Shown: in pieces, positions 7,495-13,801 of the stretch
Position numbering within the stretch: the stretch's first letter is position 1
Layout of the letters: each line of letters starts with the position of its first letter
Assembly (NCBI GenBank): GCA_013205365.1
Contig: JABMNC010000108.1
Span: 1-19,125, forward strand
Origin: Cryomorphaceae bacterium
GTDB lineage: Bacteria; Bacteroidota; Bacteroidia; Flavobacteriales; Schleiferiaceae
Reading direction: 5' to 3'
DNA length: 19,125 bases
Notes under the pieces: generated by a model
The model's database searches: none
Told to the model about the DNA's origin: nothing
Seen by the model: only the letters and a program-made list of their open reading frames with translations
Program-made: the position numbers and the translations under genes

Positions 7495-8016
7495 TTAATC
7501 GGTTAATACAGGTTCGGATCCGGCGGGTGCCGCAGCATCCCCCTCGGTCCAGCTATCGCGCAGCTGTGTTAGTGAACTCAGATCGGAATCTGGGTGGTCG
7601 GCTAAGTAGCGCCCAATAAAATCTTGGGCTTCGCTTTGTCGACTTAAATCGGCAAGAGTCTCGGCATACCGAAGGGCGGCCTCATGGTCGCTCGGGTACA
7701 ACTGTAAAATACTTGCATATCGTTCTAAGGCCCGGTCCAATTGTCCAGACATACGCGAAAATTCACCAAGATGAAACAGGCCATCTCGGTGTTTGGGATC
7801 CTCTTCGACCACCTCGCGAAGCAAGGTGATGGCGTCCATAGGGTTTCCCGTTCCTTCTTGAATCAGTCGAACGGCTTCGCGGACCTTGGAATCCAAGGGA
7901 CTAACGACGCGCTCTGTTGGCTCATTGGTTTCTGAGCCAGGATTGGTGGGCAACAGTAAAACAGCCAAAGCCCCAAGGACGATGGCTGATGCTGCGATCC
8001 AAACCACACGATTCAT
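7495..8016 (-). CDS. Membrane-anchored tetratricopeptide-repeat protein
   Basis: The product has 173 residues. One N-terminal hydrophobic segment (about residues 4-22, VVWIAASAIVLGALAVLLL) without a lipobox suggests a signal anchor, with the rest outside the cytoplasm. At least two TPR-like helix pairs follow at about 55-140, with the usual spacing of small and aromatic residues (AITLLREVVEEDPKHRDGLFHLGEF, then DRALERYASILQLYPSDHEAALRYAETL, each given here only as approximate repeat borders). The C-terminus is acidic and low in complexity. It lies 18 bp after HU and 11 bp before the small basic gene, so co-transcription is likely. TPRs mediate protein contacts; partner and function are unknown. 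Confidence 0.85.
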   Translation of the reverse strand: MNRVVWIAASAIVLGALAVLLLPTNPGSETNEPTERVVSPLDSKVREAVRLIQEGTGNPMDAITLLREVVEEDPKHRDGLFHLGEFSRMSGQLDRALERYASILQLYPSDHEAALRYAETLADLSRQSEAQDFIGRYLADHPDSDLSSLTQLRDSWTEGDAAAPAGSEPVLTD

Positions 8017-8034
8017 TCTAAGAAGGTTGGAAGG

Positions 8035-8328
8035 TTACTTCTTCACCGGAACATTCTTCTTCACAGATTCTGCGAAGGTCTTAGCCGGTTTGAATGAAGG
8101 AATAAAATGTGCAGGAATCACCAGGGTGGTGTTCTTTGAAATGTTGCGACCCGTTTTCTGAGCACGGCTCTTGAGCACGAAGCTACCGAAGCCGCGCAGG
8201 TAAACGTTTTCGCCGGATTCCATTCCGTTTTTAACTTCGCGCATGAAGCCTTCTACGGCTGCTAGTACGTCTGCTTTTTCCATGCCAGTACGGTCGGCAA
8301 TTTTTGATACTATGTCTGCTTTAGTCAT
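8035..8328 (-). CDS. hup: HU/IHF family nucleoid protein
   Basis: The 97-residue protein is a typical HU-type DNA-bending protein. MTKADIVSKIADRTG starts the helical dimerisation body, GFGSFVLKSRAQKTGRN is the family signature with the arm base, and IPAHFIPSFKPAKTF closes the DNA-binding arms, with a short Lys-rich end. The conserved proline that intercalates in HU arms (usually in the RNP tip) is not at its usual place: the tip reads GRNISKNTTLV. It is the first gene of a four-gene minus-strand unit, with a full-match -7 box about 60 nt upstream giving a leader of about 50 nt. Exact paralogue class (HU-alpha, HU-beta, IHF-like) cannot be assigned from this window. Confidence 0.93.
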   Translation of the reverse strand: MTKADIVSKIADRTGMEKADVLAAVEGFMREVKNGMESGENVYLRGFGSFVLKSRAQKTGRNISKNTTLVIPAHFIPSFKPAKTFAESVKKNVPVKK

Positions 8329-8373
8329 GTTTTATTGATGTAAAACGTTTAATTTAAGTGGCCTAGATAAGCC

Positions 8374-8381
8374 TATTTTAG
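8374..8381 (+). promoter_or_regulatory. Weak -7 candidate for mutY
   Basis: TATTTTAG has one mismatch to TAnnTTTG and lies 21 bases before the TTG start of mutY. No good -33 element is visible. It lies inside the leader of the HU transcript, so the two transcripts would collide. Confidence 0.3.
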
Positions 8382-8387
8382 CGGCCG

Positions 8388-8395
8388 CAAAGATA
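8388..8395 (-). promoter_or_regulatory. -7 promoter box of the HU-TPR-rng operon
   Basis: The minus strand reads TATCTTTG, a full consensus match, with a GTTGG about 20 nt upstream as a possible -33 element lying in mutY coding sequence. It predicts a leader of roughly 50 nt before the HU ATG. Confidence 0.6.
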
Positions 8396-8402
8396 GTCCG
8401 CA

Positions 8403-9386
8403 TTGAAGCAAGAACCAACTCAAACTACAACAATAGCTGAAATTTTACTGAAATGGTATGACTTCTACGGGCGTTCTCTGCCTTGGAGGGATACGAGCAA
8501 TCACTATGCCATTTGGCTAAGCGAGATAATACTTCAGCAAACAAGAGTCGAGCAGGGCCACCCCTACTGGCGGCGATTCCTGCAGGAACTGCCTAGCGTC
8601 CATCATTTAGCCATGGCTGAAACTGAGGTTGTGAAGGGTCTCTGGAGCGGACTTGGATACTACCGCAGGGCAGACCTTCTTCATCGCGCCGCCCGATTAA
8701 TTGATGAACAGGGCTGGCCCAAGGGCTATGAGGCTTGGCTCAAAATACCCGGGGTGGGCACCTACACTGCAGCAGCGCTGGCATCCATTCTTGACGCCGA
8801 GGTGAGGCCGGCGCTTGACGGCAACGCCTACCGCGTCTACGCCCGGCTTTCCAACTGGGGTCAGCCCATCGATACCGCATTAAGTAGGCAGTTTATACAT
8901 GATTTTAGTCAAAACTTGGTGTCCTCAAGCCGACCTGGCGACTTCAACCAGGCCATAATGGACTTGGCGCAGAGCCACTGCCTGTCCAAGAATCCTAAAT
9001 GCAGCGAATGTCCTTTGATCGAATTCTGCGAAGCCGGGCGGGCTGGAACCGCGGCTTCCTTGCCCATCAAGGTTCGCAAGGTCAGGGTGCGCGAAGAACT
9101 TTGGTATTTTGGGGTACTTCGCAAGGGAGACTATTTTGGGCTCGTCCAAAGGCCCATTGGCGGAATTTGGTCGGGACTTTACACCCCCGTTCCGCTCGAG
9201 AAGGGTCCGACCGAAGGGGGGGTAGAATGCATCGAGCACCGATTGAGCCACCGCAAGCTCACCCTCTGCATGCACCCCATTGCCGAGAGTTCCGAAGTCC
9301 TGGTTTGGATGACGGCAAAGGAGTGGCGCGATAAGGGTATGCCTCAAGCGTTTGAGCATTGGATGACCAAATTCTCGTACCTTTGA
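8403..9386 (+). CDS. mutY: A/G-specific adenine glycosylase
   Basis: The 327-residue protein removes adenine mispaired with 8-oxoguanine. The catalytic glutamate is Glu41 (WLSEIILQQTRVEQG), the helix-hairpin-helix is IPGVGTYTAAAL (115-126), and the catalytic aspartate is Asp139 (RPALDGNAYRVYARL). The 4Fe-4S ligands Cys193, Cys200, Cys203 and Cys209 have the standard C-X6-C-X2-C-X5-C spacing. A short MutT-like C-terminal domain has the expected GIWSGLYTP and LSHRKL elements. The start is TTG: an in-frame TAG at 8394 closes the frame upstream and no in-frame ATG precedes the conserved LLKWYDFYGRSLPWR block. It leads the mutY-ssb-gldE-gldD series. Its last codons contain the ssb -7 box. Confidence 0.95.
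   Translation: MKQEPTQTTTIAEILLKWYDFYGRSLPWRDTSNHYAIWLSEIILQQTRVEQGHPYWRRFLQELPSVHHLAMAETEVVKGLWSGLGYYRRADLLHRAARLIDEQGWPKGYEAWLKIPGVGTYTAAALASILDAEVRPALDGNAYRVYARLSNWGQPIDTALSRQFIHDFSQNLVSSSRPGDFNQAIMDLAQSHCLSKNPKCSECPLIEFCEAGRAGTAASLPIKVRKVRVREELWYFGVLRKGDYFGLVQRPIGGIWSGLYTPVPLEKGPTEGGVECIEHRLSHRKLTLCMHPIAESSEVLVWMTAKEWRDKGMPQAFEHWMTKFSYL
9378..9385 (+). promoter_or_regulatory. -7 promoter box of ssb inside the mutY stop region
   Basis: TACCTTTG is a full consensus match formed by the final two sense codons and the start of the stop codon of mutY (TAC CTT TGA). TTTG at 9351-9354 lies 23 nt upstream, within the range of a -33 element. The predicted ssb leader is about 25 nt. Confidence 0.6.
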
Positions 9387-9415
9387 ATCACTTATAATAT
9401 CGCACCAAATAATAC

Positions 9416-9919
9416 ATGGCAGGCACTTTAAATAAAGTTATGCTCATCGGCAACCTCGGGAAAGACCCTGAAATACGTCGATTCGAAAACGGCGGAATGC
9501 TTGTAAAATTCCCCCTCGCTACTACCGAAAATTTTACAGACCGCGACGGGAACCGCAAGGAAACCACCGAGTGGCACACCGTGGTGGTGCGTGCGCCTCG
9601 CTTGGCCGAAGTCTGCGAGCGTTTTTTACACAAAGGCGACAAGGTGTTTATTGAAGGTCGAATTCGCTCGCGTCAATGGACCGACGAGCACAACCAAACG
9701 CGCTACAACATTGAAATTGCTGCGGATGCCATGACCATGCTCGGGCCCAACCAGCAAGGCCGCACTCGCGACGAAGAGCAGCCAGGCCGCACCGGTAGAG
9801 GCCGCGACGAAGACCACCGCAAAGGGAGAGACCATGCAAACGGCAAGTTCCGCAGTGCTCCCGACAGCCCTTCGTTGGCTGCGCCCGAAGACGATTTCGA
9901 GGGCGAAGAGCAATTCTGA
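9416..9919 (+). CDS. ssb: Single-stranded DNA-binding protein
   Basis: The 167-residue protein has an N-terminal OB-fold (about 1-108) beginning AGTLNKVMLIGNLGKDPEIR, with the family aromatic residues and the KGDKVFIEGRIRSRQW block. A disordered Arg/Glu/Asp-rich linker (about 112-150) follows, with repeated RTRDE and GRGRDE-like units. The acidic tip ends DDFEGEEQF. In most SSBs the tip is DDDIPF or DDLPF and binds repair and replication partners; here the Pro is replaced and the acidic run is split. It has its own promoter at the end of mutY, 30 bp before the ATG. gldE begins 27 bp later. Confidence 0.96.
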   Translation: MAGTLNKVMLIGNLGKDPEIRRFENGGMLVKFPLATTENFTDRDGNRKETTEWHTVVVRAPRLAEVCERFLHKGDKVFIEGRIRSRQWTDEHNQTRYNIEIAADAMTMLGPNQQGRTRDEEQPGRTGRGRDEDHRKGRDHANGKFRSAPDSPSLAAPEDDFEGEEQF

Positions 9920-9946
9920 GCTCCAGGCTGACCTTAGAACCTTATT

Positions 9947-11239
9947 TTGGACCCTGACCCCCTCCCGCAACTCCTCTTTTTAACCATTGATGCCAGTGGC
10001 ACTGCAGCTGCGTGGTCTGTGTTGCTTTTGCTTCTTGCGGGCTCCTTTATGGCTTCGGCCTGTGAAGTGGCTTTTTTTGGCCTTAGCCCGAGTGAAAAAG
10101 ACGAATTAGAGCGAAGAAACGGAGGCTCCAGGGTACTGAACCTCTGCCGCCAACCCGAATCTTTATTGGCCACGCTGCTAATTTGGAACAACTTTTTTAA
10201 CCTCGCCTTTGTGCTTGTCTGGGGCATTTGGATTGGCCAAGCCATGGCAGACGGCAGCCTCGAGTGGCTGCGAGCGGTTCTTGAAACCGGACTAGCCACC
10301 CTGCTGCTGCTCATTTTTGGAGAGGTCCTACCCAAGTCCTTCTCCAATCTGAAGCGGATTGAGGTTAGCATTTTTATGGCGCCCATCGTGCTCACCGCAA
10401 TGAAGCTGGTCAGGCCCTTAGCAAAAAGTTTAATGCTTACCTCGCGGGCTCTGAGCAAGGGGGGTCCAAAATCGTCTGTTACGGTGGCGCAGCTCGAGCG
10501 GGCTCTGGAGCTGACCGACAGCAGTGCCACCAGCACCCAGCAAAAATTATGGCTCCGTGAGATCGTTCGCTTTGGAACCACGAGCATCAAGCAAATATGC
10601 ACGCCGCGACAGGATTTGATCGACCTTAATTCCGCTTGGGACATCAAGGAGGTACTCAAGGTGGTTACCGAGAGCGGATACTCGAGGTTGCCCGTCTACC
10701 AAGACCAGCGCGACCGAATTATCGGAGTGCTGCACACCAAAGATCTTTTGCCTTTTTTGGGCTCGGACTCAAGTACCGACTGGCAGCACTTAATTAGGCC
10801 GGCGATGTTCGTTTCTGAAACCATGAAAATTGACGACCTGCTGGGCGATTTTAGGGCAAAAAAAATGCACCTTGCCGTAGTGGTTGATGAGTACGGCGGA
10901 GTTTCTGGCGTGGTAACCCTCGAGGACGTCATGGAAGAAATTGTTGGAGAAATCAACGATGAATTCGACACCGAAAAGAAAATGTTCACCCAATTGGACG
11001 AGCGGACTTTTGTTTTTGAGGCTCGAACGCCCCTGCACGACGTGCTCCGCGCCATGAACCTTGAGACCGACGTTTTGGAACGCGGAGAGGCCGATACCCT
11101 GGCCGGACTCATTCTCGAGCAGCTCGGGCGCATGCCTGTCAAAGGAGAACAGCAAGACATCGGCCCCCTAACCTGGACCGTGGAGGCCTGCGACCGCCGC
11201 CGAATTGATCGCGTAAAGGTTTCGCGCCGTGCAGACTAG
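9947..11239 (+). CDS. gldE: GldE-type DUF21/CBS/CorC transporter-family protein
   Basis: The 430-residue membrane protein has a DUF21/CNNM-like transmembrane region (about 20-190, beginning SVLLLLLAGSFMASACEVAFFGLSP in which the EVAFF motif is typical). Two CBS motifs follow at about 215-335 (GYSRLPVYQ, VVVDEYGGVSGVVTLEDVMEEIVGEI), then a CorC/HlyC C-terminal domain at about 345-425. Together with its place between ssb and gldD this identifies the gliding-motility-associated GldE family. In Flavobacterium, gldE overexpression is known to relieve some gldD or gldB defects; the precise transport role is not settled. The start is TTG: TAG at 9935 closes the frame and the first in-frame ATG lies inside the first membrane segment. 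The 3' end overlaps gldD by 11 bp. Confidence 0.92.
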   Translation: MDPDPLPQLLFLTIDASGTAAAWSVLLLLLAGSFMASACEVAFFGLSPSEKDELERRNGGSRVLNLCRQPESLLATLLIWNNFFNLAFVLVWGIWIGQAMADGSLEWLRAVLETGLATLLLLIFGEVLPKSFSNLKRIEVSIFMAPIVLTAMKLVRPLAKSLMLTSRALSKGGPKSSVTVAQLERALELTDSSATSTQQKLWLREIVRFGTTSIKQICTPRQDLIDLNSAWDIKEVLKVVTESGYSRLPVYQDQRDRIIGVLHTKDLLPFLGSDSSTDWQHLIRPAMFVSETMKIDDLLGDFRAKKMHLAVVVDEYGGVSGVVTLEDVMEEIVGEINDEFDTEKKMFTQLDERTFVFEARTPLHDVLRAMNLETDVLERGEADTLAGLILEQLGRMPVKGEQQDIGPLTWTVEACDRRRIDRVKVSRRAD

Positions 11240-11825
11240 GCATATTCTACTTGCGGCAGGACTGGCTGGAGTTTTGGTCTTAGCTGCCCTACTTTTTTGG
11301 CCTGAAGCTACTCCGATGCCCAAACCCAAGGGCTACCCGCGCATAGACCTTCCTAATGCAGAAGCTGTGAGCCTCAAGGCTCCGGTACCCTTTACCTTGA
11401 GGCACCACCCCAACGGCCAATGGGAAGCCAAAAAACAAGCGGGCTGGGGAGACTTGGTCTATCCCTTTTGCCAGAGCAGGGTACAGTTTACCTACCTGCC
11501 GGTGCGCGGCAACCTGTCAAGGCTCATTGACGACGCCCATGAACTAGCCCTCAAGCACAGCGTAGTCGCAGACGGCATGAGCCAAATGGTCTACCTCAAC
11601 GATTCCCTCAAGGTTTATGGCGTGCTGTTTCGAATTGGAGGCAATGCCGCAAGCGGACTTCAGTTCTATGCCACCGACAGCGTATCGCATTTTGTGCGCG
11701 GAGCCCTCTACGTCTACGCCCACCCTAACGCAGACAGCTTGTCGCCCGTGCACGCTTTTTTTGAAGACGAATTCAAGCGCTATCTCGAGACGATTGAATG
11801 GCGCGAAGCATCAAGCCGGCCTTAA
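11229..11825 (+). CDS. gldD: GldD-family gliding motility protein, without lipobox cysteine
   Basis: The 198-residue protein is recognised by the PKPKGYPRIDLP motif (31-42), the YPF block at about 80 and its position after gldE. GldD is one of the Gld proteins required for gliding and type IX secretion in Flavobacterium, where it is a lipoprotein. Here the N-terminus is a single hydrophobic segment (about 6-24) followed by WPEATPMPKPKG with no Cys, so it looks like a signal anchor rather than a lipoprotein. The start is GTG 11229, overlapping the end of gldE by 11 bp, with AAAGG nine bases upstream, one of the few Shine-Dalgarno-like sites here. Its last 53 bp are antisense to the 3' end of the heme A synthase gene. 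Confidence 0.88.
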   Translation: MQTRHILLAAGLAGVLVLAALLFWPEATPMPKPKGYPRIDLPNAEAVSLKAPVPFTLRHHPNGQWEAKKQAGWGDLVYPFCQSRVQFTYLPVRGNLSRLIDDAHELALKHSVVADGMSQMVYLNDSLKVYGVLFRIGGNAASGLQFYATDSVSHFVRGALYVYAHPNADSLSPVHAFFEDEFKRYLETIEWREASSRP

Positions 11826-12867
11826 CCAAGGCATCCACGAGAATCATCCATGCGCCGACGCCGAGCATGAGGTGAATGGGTTGTAGTCCGCGCGGCAGCT
11901 CGAGGTAGTAGAGCAGGGCGCCCACGGCGGCCTGAAGGCAAAAAACCAACAAAACCAAACCAGCCCTAGCACGAAGGCCCGCCATTCCCTCGCTGCGTCG
12001 GTAGATCCAGTAGGCAAAGCCCAGCAGAAGGAGGCTGAAGCTGCGGTGAATCAGCACGCCGGGCTCGAGCTTCGCTATCCAGCCGAGCCTCGATGCGTCA
12101 AAACCCAAGTCGTGAACCAGGGCATCAACGCCTTCTCGCACGGAGGTTCCCAAGACGGTTTGTGCCAGCAATAGAAAGGCCAATGCCGCAAACATGGCAA
12201 TTATATTCTTTAGGTTTTTGGCTGCCGGAGGCTCCGCCCTCCATAGGTTTTGCTCGGCAAGGCTGTGAACGTTGCGAAAGAGTGCCGTGAGCAAAGCAAG
12301 AAGAAAGTAGGCGCCCAAAAGATGGTAGGTTATGTGGTGCGGAACGAGGTTACCGTCTACCACTACCTTGCCGAGCCAGGCTTCAAATCCCAGGGTAAGC
12401 AGGGCCGCGAACATGGTAATGAACCAAAGGGGATGGCTGCGAATGAACCTCAGGCTCGCGACCGTGGCGAGCAGCACGGGAATTCCCAAAAACACTCCAA
12501 GCAGGCGGTTGATGAACTCAATCCAGGTATGTAGGGGGTTAAATGTGCTATAGTCGTGGCGGGTGTACTCCTGCCATAGCGCGTCGGCGAAGATTGCTTG
12601 AGGCGCATGGTCGGCTTGGGCAACCCAGAAGGCCTCGCGGTACAGCACCATTTGGCCTTGGTGGTAGGAGGCGGTGGACGACCAGGTCACCTGATCAAGA
12701 CGAGTAGGTGGCAGCGATAGCCCAAAACACTTGGGCCAGTCCGGGCAACCCATTCCAGACCCCGTCATGCGAACCACCGAGCCTGCAAGCATGACCAGAA
12801 GGTTTAGTACGATAGCCCATCGCAAAAACCGCAGAAGCCAGGGTGCGTTAACTAGGGGCGCTTTCAT
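11773..12867 (-). CDS. ctaA: Heme A synthase (COX15/CtaA family)
   Basis: The 364-residue polytopic membrane protein converts heme O to heme A for cytochrome c oxidase. The family start MTGSGMGCPDWPKCFG carries a Cys pair at 41 and 47. Four conserved heme-ligand histidines are visible in or near membrane helices: His113 (HTWIEFINRLLG), one of the PHHITYH cluster (177-182), His274 (VLIHRSFSLL) and His332 (QPIHLMLG). About eight membrane helices are apparent. The frame extends upstream to 12987, but ATG 12867 fits the conserved N-terminus, lies five bases after a -7 box and avoids overlap with the divergent gene. No heme O synthase or oxidase subunits are in the window. Confidence 0.93.
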   Translation of the reverse strand: MKAPLVNAPWLLRFLRWAIVLNLLVMLAGSVVRMTGSGMGCPDWPKCFGLSLPPTRLDQVTWSSTASYHQGQMVLYREAFWVAQADHAPQAIFADALWQEYTRHDYSTFNPLHTWIEFINRLLGVFLGIPVLLATVASLRFIRSHPLWFITMFAALLTLGFEAWLGKVVVDGNLVPHHITYHLLGAYFLLALLTALFRNVHSLAEQNLWRAEPPAAKNLKNIIAMFAALAFLLLAQTVLGTSVREGVDALVHDLGFDASRLGWIAKLEPGVLIHRSFSLLLLGFAYWIYRRSEGMAGLRARAGLVLLVFCLQAAVGALLYYLELPRGLQPIHLMLGVGAWMILVDALVKAGLMLRAIQSSRDSA

Positions 12868-12872
12868 GGTTG

Positions 12873-12880
12873 TAAAGGTA
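12873..12880 (-). promoter_or_regulatory. -7 promoter box of the heme A synthase gene
   Basis: The minus strand reads TACCTTTA, one mismatch, followed by CAACC and ATG 12867, a five-base gap predicting a leaderless transcript. It lies 3 bp from the oppositely directed box of the EamA gene. Confidence 0.5.
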
Positions 12881-12883
12881 GCG

Positions 12884-12891
12884 TACCTTTG
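12884..12891 (+). promoter_or_regulatory. -7 promoter box of the EamA transporter gene
   Basis: TACCTTTG is a full match and lies seven bases before ATG 12899. Any -33 element would fall inside the start of the divergent heme A synthase gene, where CTTTC is the only weak candidate. The position settles the start at 12899 rather than the longer frame from 12731. Confidence 0.6.
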
Positions 12892-12898
12892 CCGCCTC

Positions 12899-13783
12899 AT
12901 GAATCGCTCTGGGGTTGTTTGGGCCCTTTTTATCGCTCTTGTACTGGTCTGGGGATCGTCTTTTGTACTGATGAAAATCGCCATCAAAAGCTTTGAACCT
13001 ATTCAAATTGGTGCCCTTCGATTGCTCTTCGCCGCAGCGACTGTTCTGGCTATTTCACGCAAGCATTTTAGCGAGTTTCGACGCGCTGACCTCTGGCCGC
13101 TGACGGTGGTAGCCTTGATGGGCAACTCTCTTCCCTACCTACTCTTTCCCTTGGCGGTGGCCAAGGTGCCCTCGGCCCTTGTGGGTGTAGCCAATTCCAC
13201 AACCCCGGTCTTCGCCCTACTGTTTGGAGTGCTTGCCTTTGGGCGCAAACTGCATAAAATCCAAGTATGGGGTGTACTGGCCGGACTCCTTGGCGCAGTG
13301 CTCCTGATAAGCCCTTGGCGCAACGTGGTTCCGGGCCAAGAAATTAAATCCTCCTACCTCTTGCTGGCCATACTGGCTTCGGGCTTTTATGGCATCAGCA
13401 TCAATACCATTGGCTCCAAGCTGAGCCACCTCAGTCCGCGGGGAATCACCCTCTTTGTAATGCTAATAACCCTGCCAGTGTCGCTAGGAATACTTGGGGT
13501 AACGAAGGTATGGACGAATCTTGGCGCGGACCATTTGCTCCCGGCCCTGGCCTCTCTAGCCTTCTTGGGTATTGTAAGTACGGGGATTGCCACCATTCTC
13601 TTTAACAAACTAATCTCCCTGACCAGTCCATTAACCGCCGCATCAACCACCTACTTTATTCCGGTGGTCGCCTTGGCATGGGGTCTTGGCATGGGGGAAA
13701 CCATTTTGCCCCACCATATTGGCGGGATGGTCGCAATAATTTTGGGCGTTTACCTGGTCAACAAGAGGCCAAAAGCCCAATAG
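12899..13783 (+). CDS. EamA/DMT family transporter
   Basis: The 294-residue inner-membrane protein has ten predicted hydrophobic helices in two EamA halves. The first half opens FIALVLVWGSSFVLMKIAI and contains the family motif near RLLFAAA. The junction after the AFGRKL loop leads to GVLAGLLGAVLLIS, and the second half ends PHHIGGMVAIILGVYLVNKRP. Members export amino acids, nucleotides or other metabolites; the substrate cannot be told here. The in-frame extension back to 12731 is antisense to the heme A synthase N-terminus and was rejected. It converges on the M16 gene with 18 bp between stops and no clear terminator. Confidence 0.9.
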   Translation: MNRSGVVWALFIALVLVWGSSFVLMKIAIKSFEPIQIGALRLLFAAATVLAISRKHFSEFRRADLWPLTVVALMGNSLPYLLFPLAVAKVPSALVGVANSTTPVFALLFGVLAFGRKLHKIQVWGVLAGLLGAVLLISPWRNVVPGQEIKSSYLLLAILASGFYGISINTIGSKLSHLSPRGITLFVMLITLPVSLGILGVTKVWTNLGADHLLPALASLAFLGIVSTGIATILFNKLISLTSPLTAASTTYFIPVVALAWGLGMGETILPHHIGGMVAIILGVYLVNKRPKAQ

Positions 13784-13801
13784 GGCATTCGCAGAAGAGG
13801 A

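Noticed and set aside
9780..9840. Short repeats in the ssb linker (RTRDE / GRGRDE units)
   Set aside because: These are low-complexity charged linker codons, ordinary for SSB, and not a separate repeat element.
12731..12898. N-terminal extension of the EamA transporter
   Set aside because: It overlaps the N-terminal coding region of ctaA, and a consensus -7 box lies just before ATG 12899.
13770..13800. Possible terminator between the EamA and M16 genes
   Set aside because: Only a 4-bp stem (GCCC/GGGC) without a T-tract is visible.
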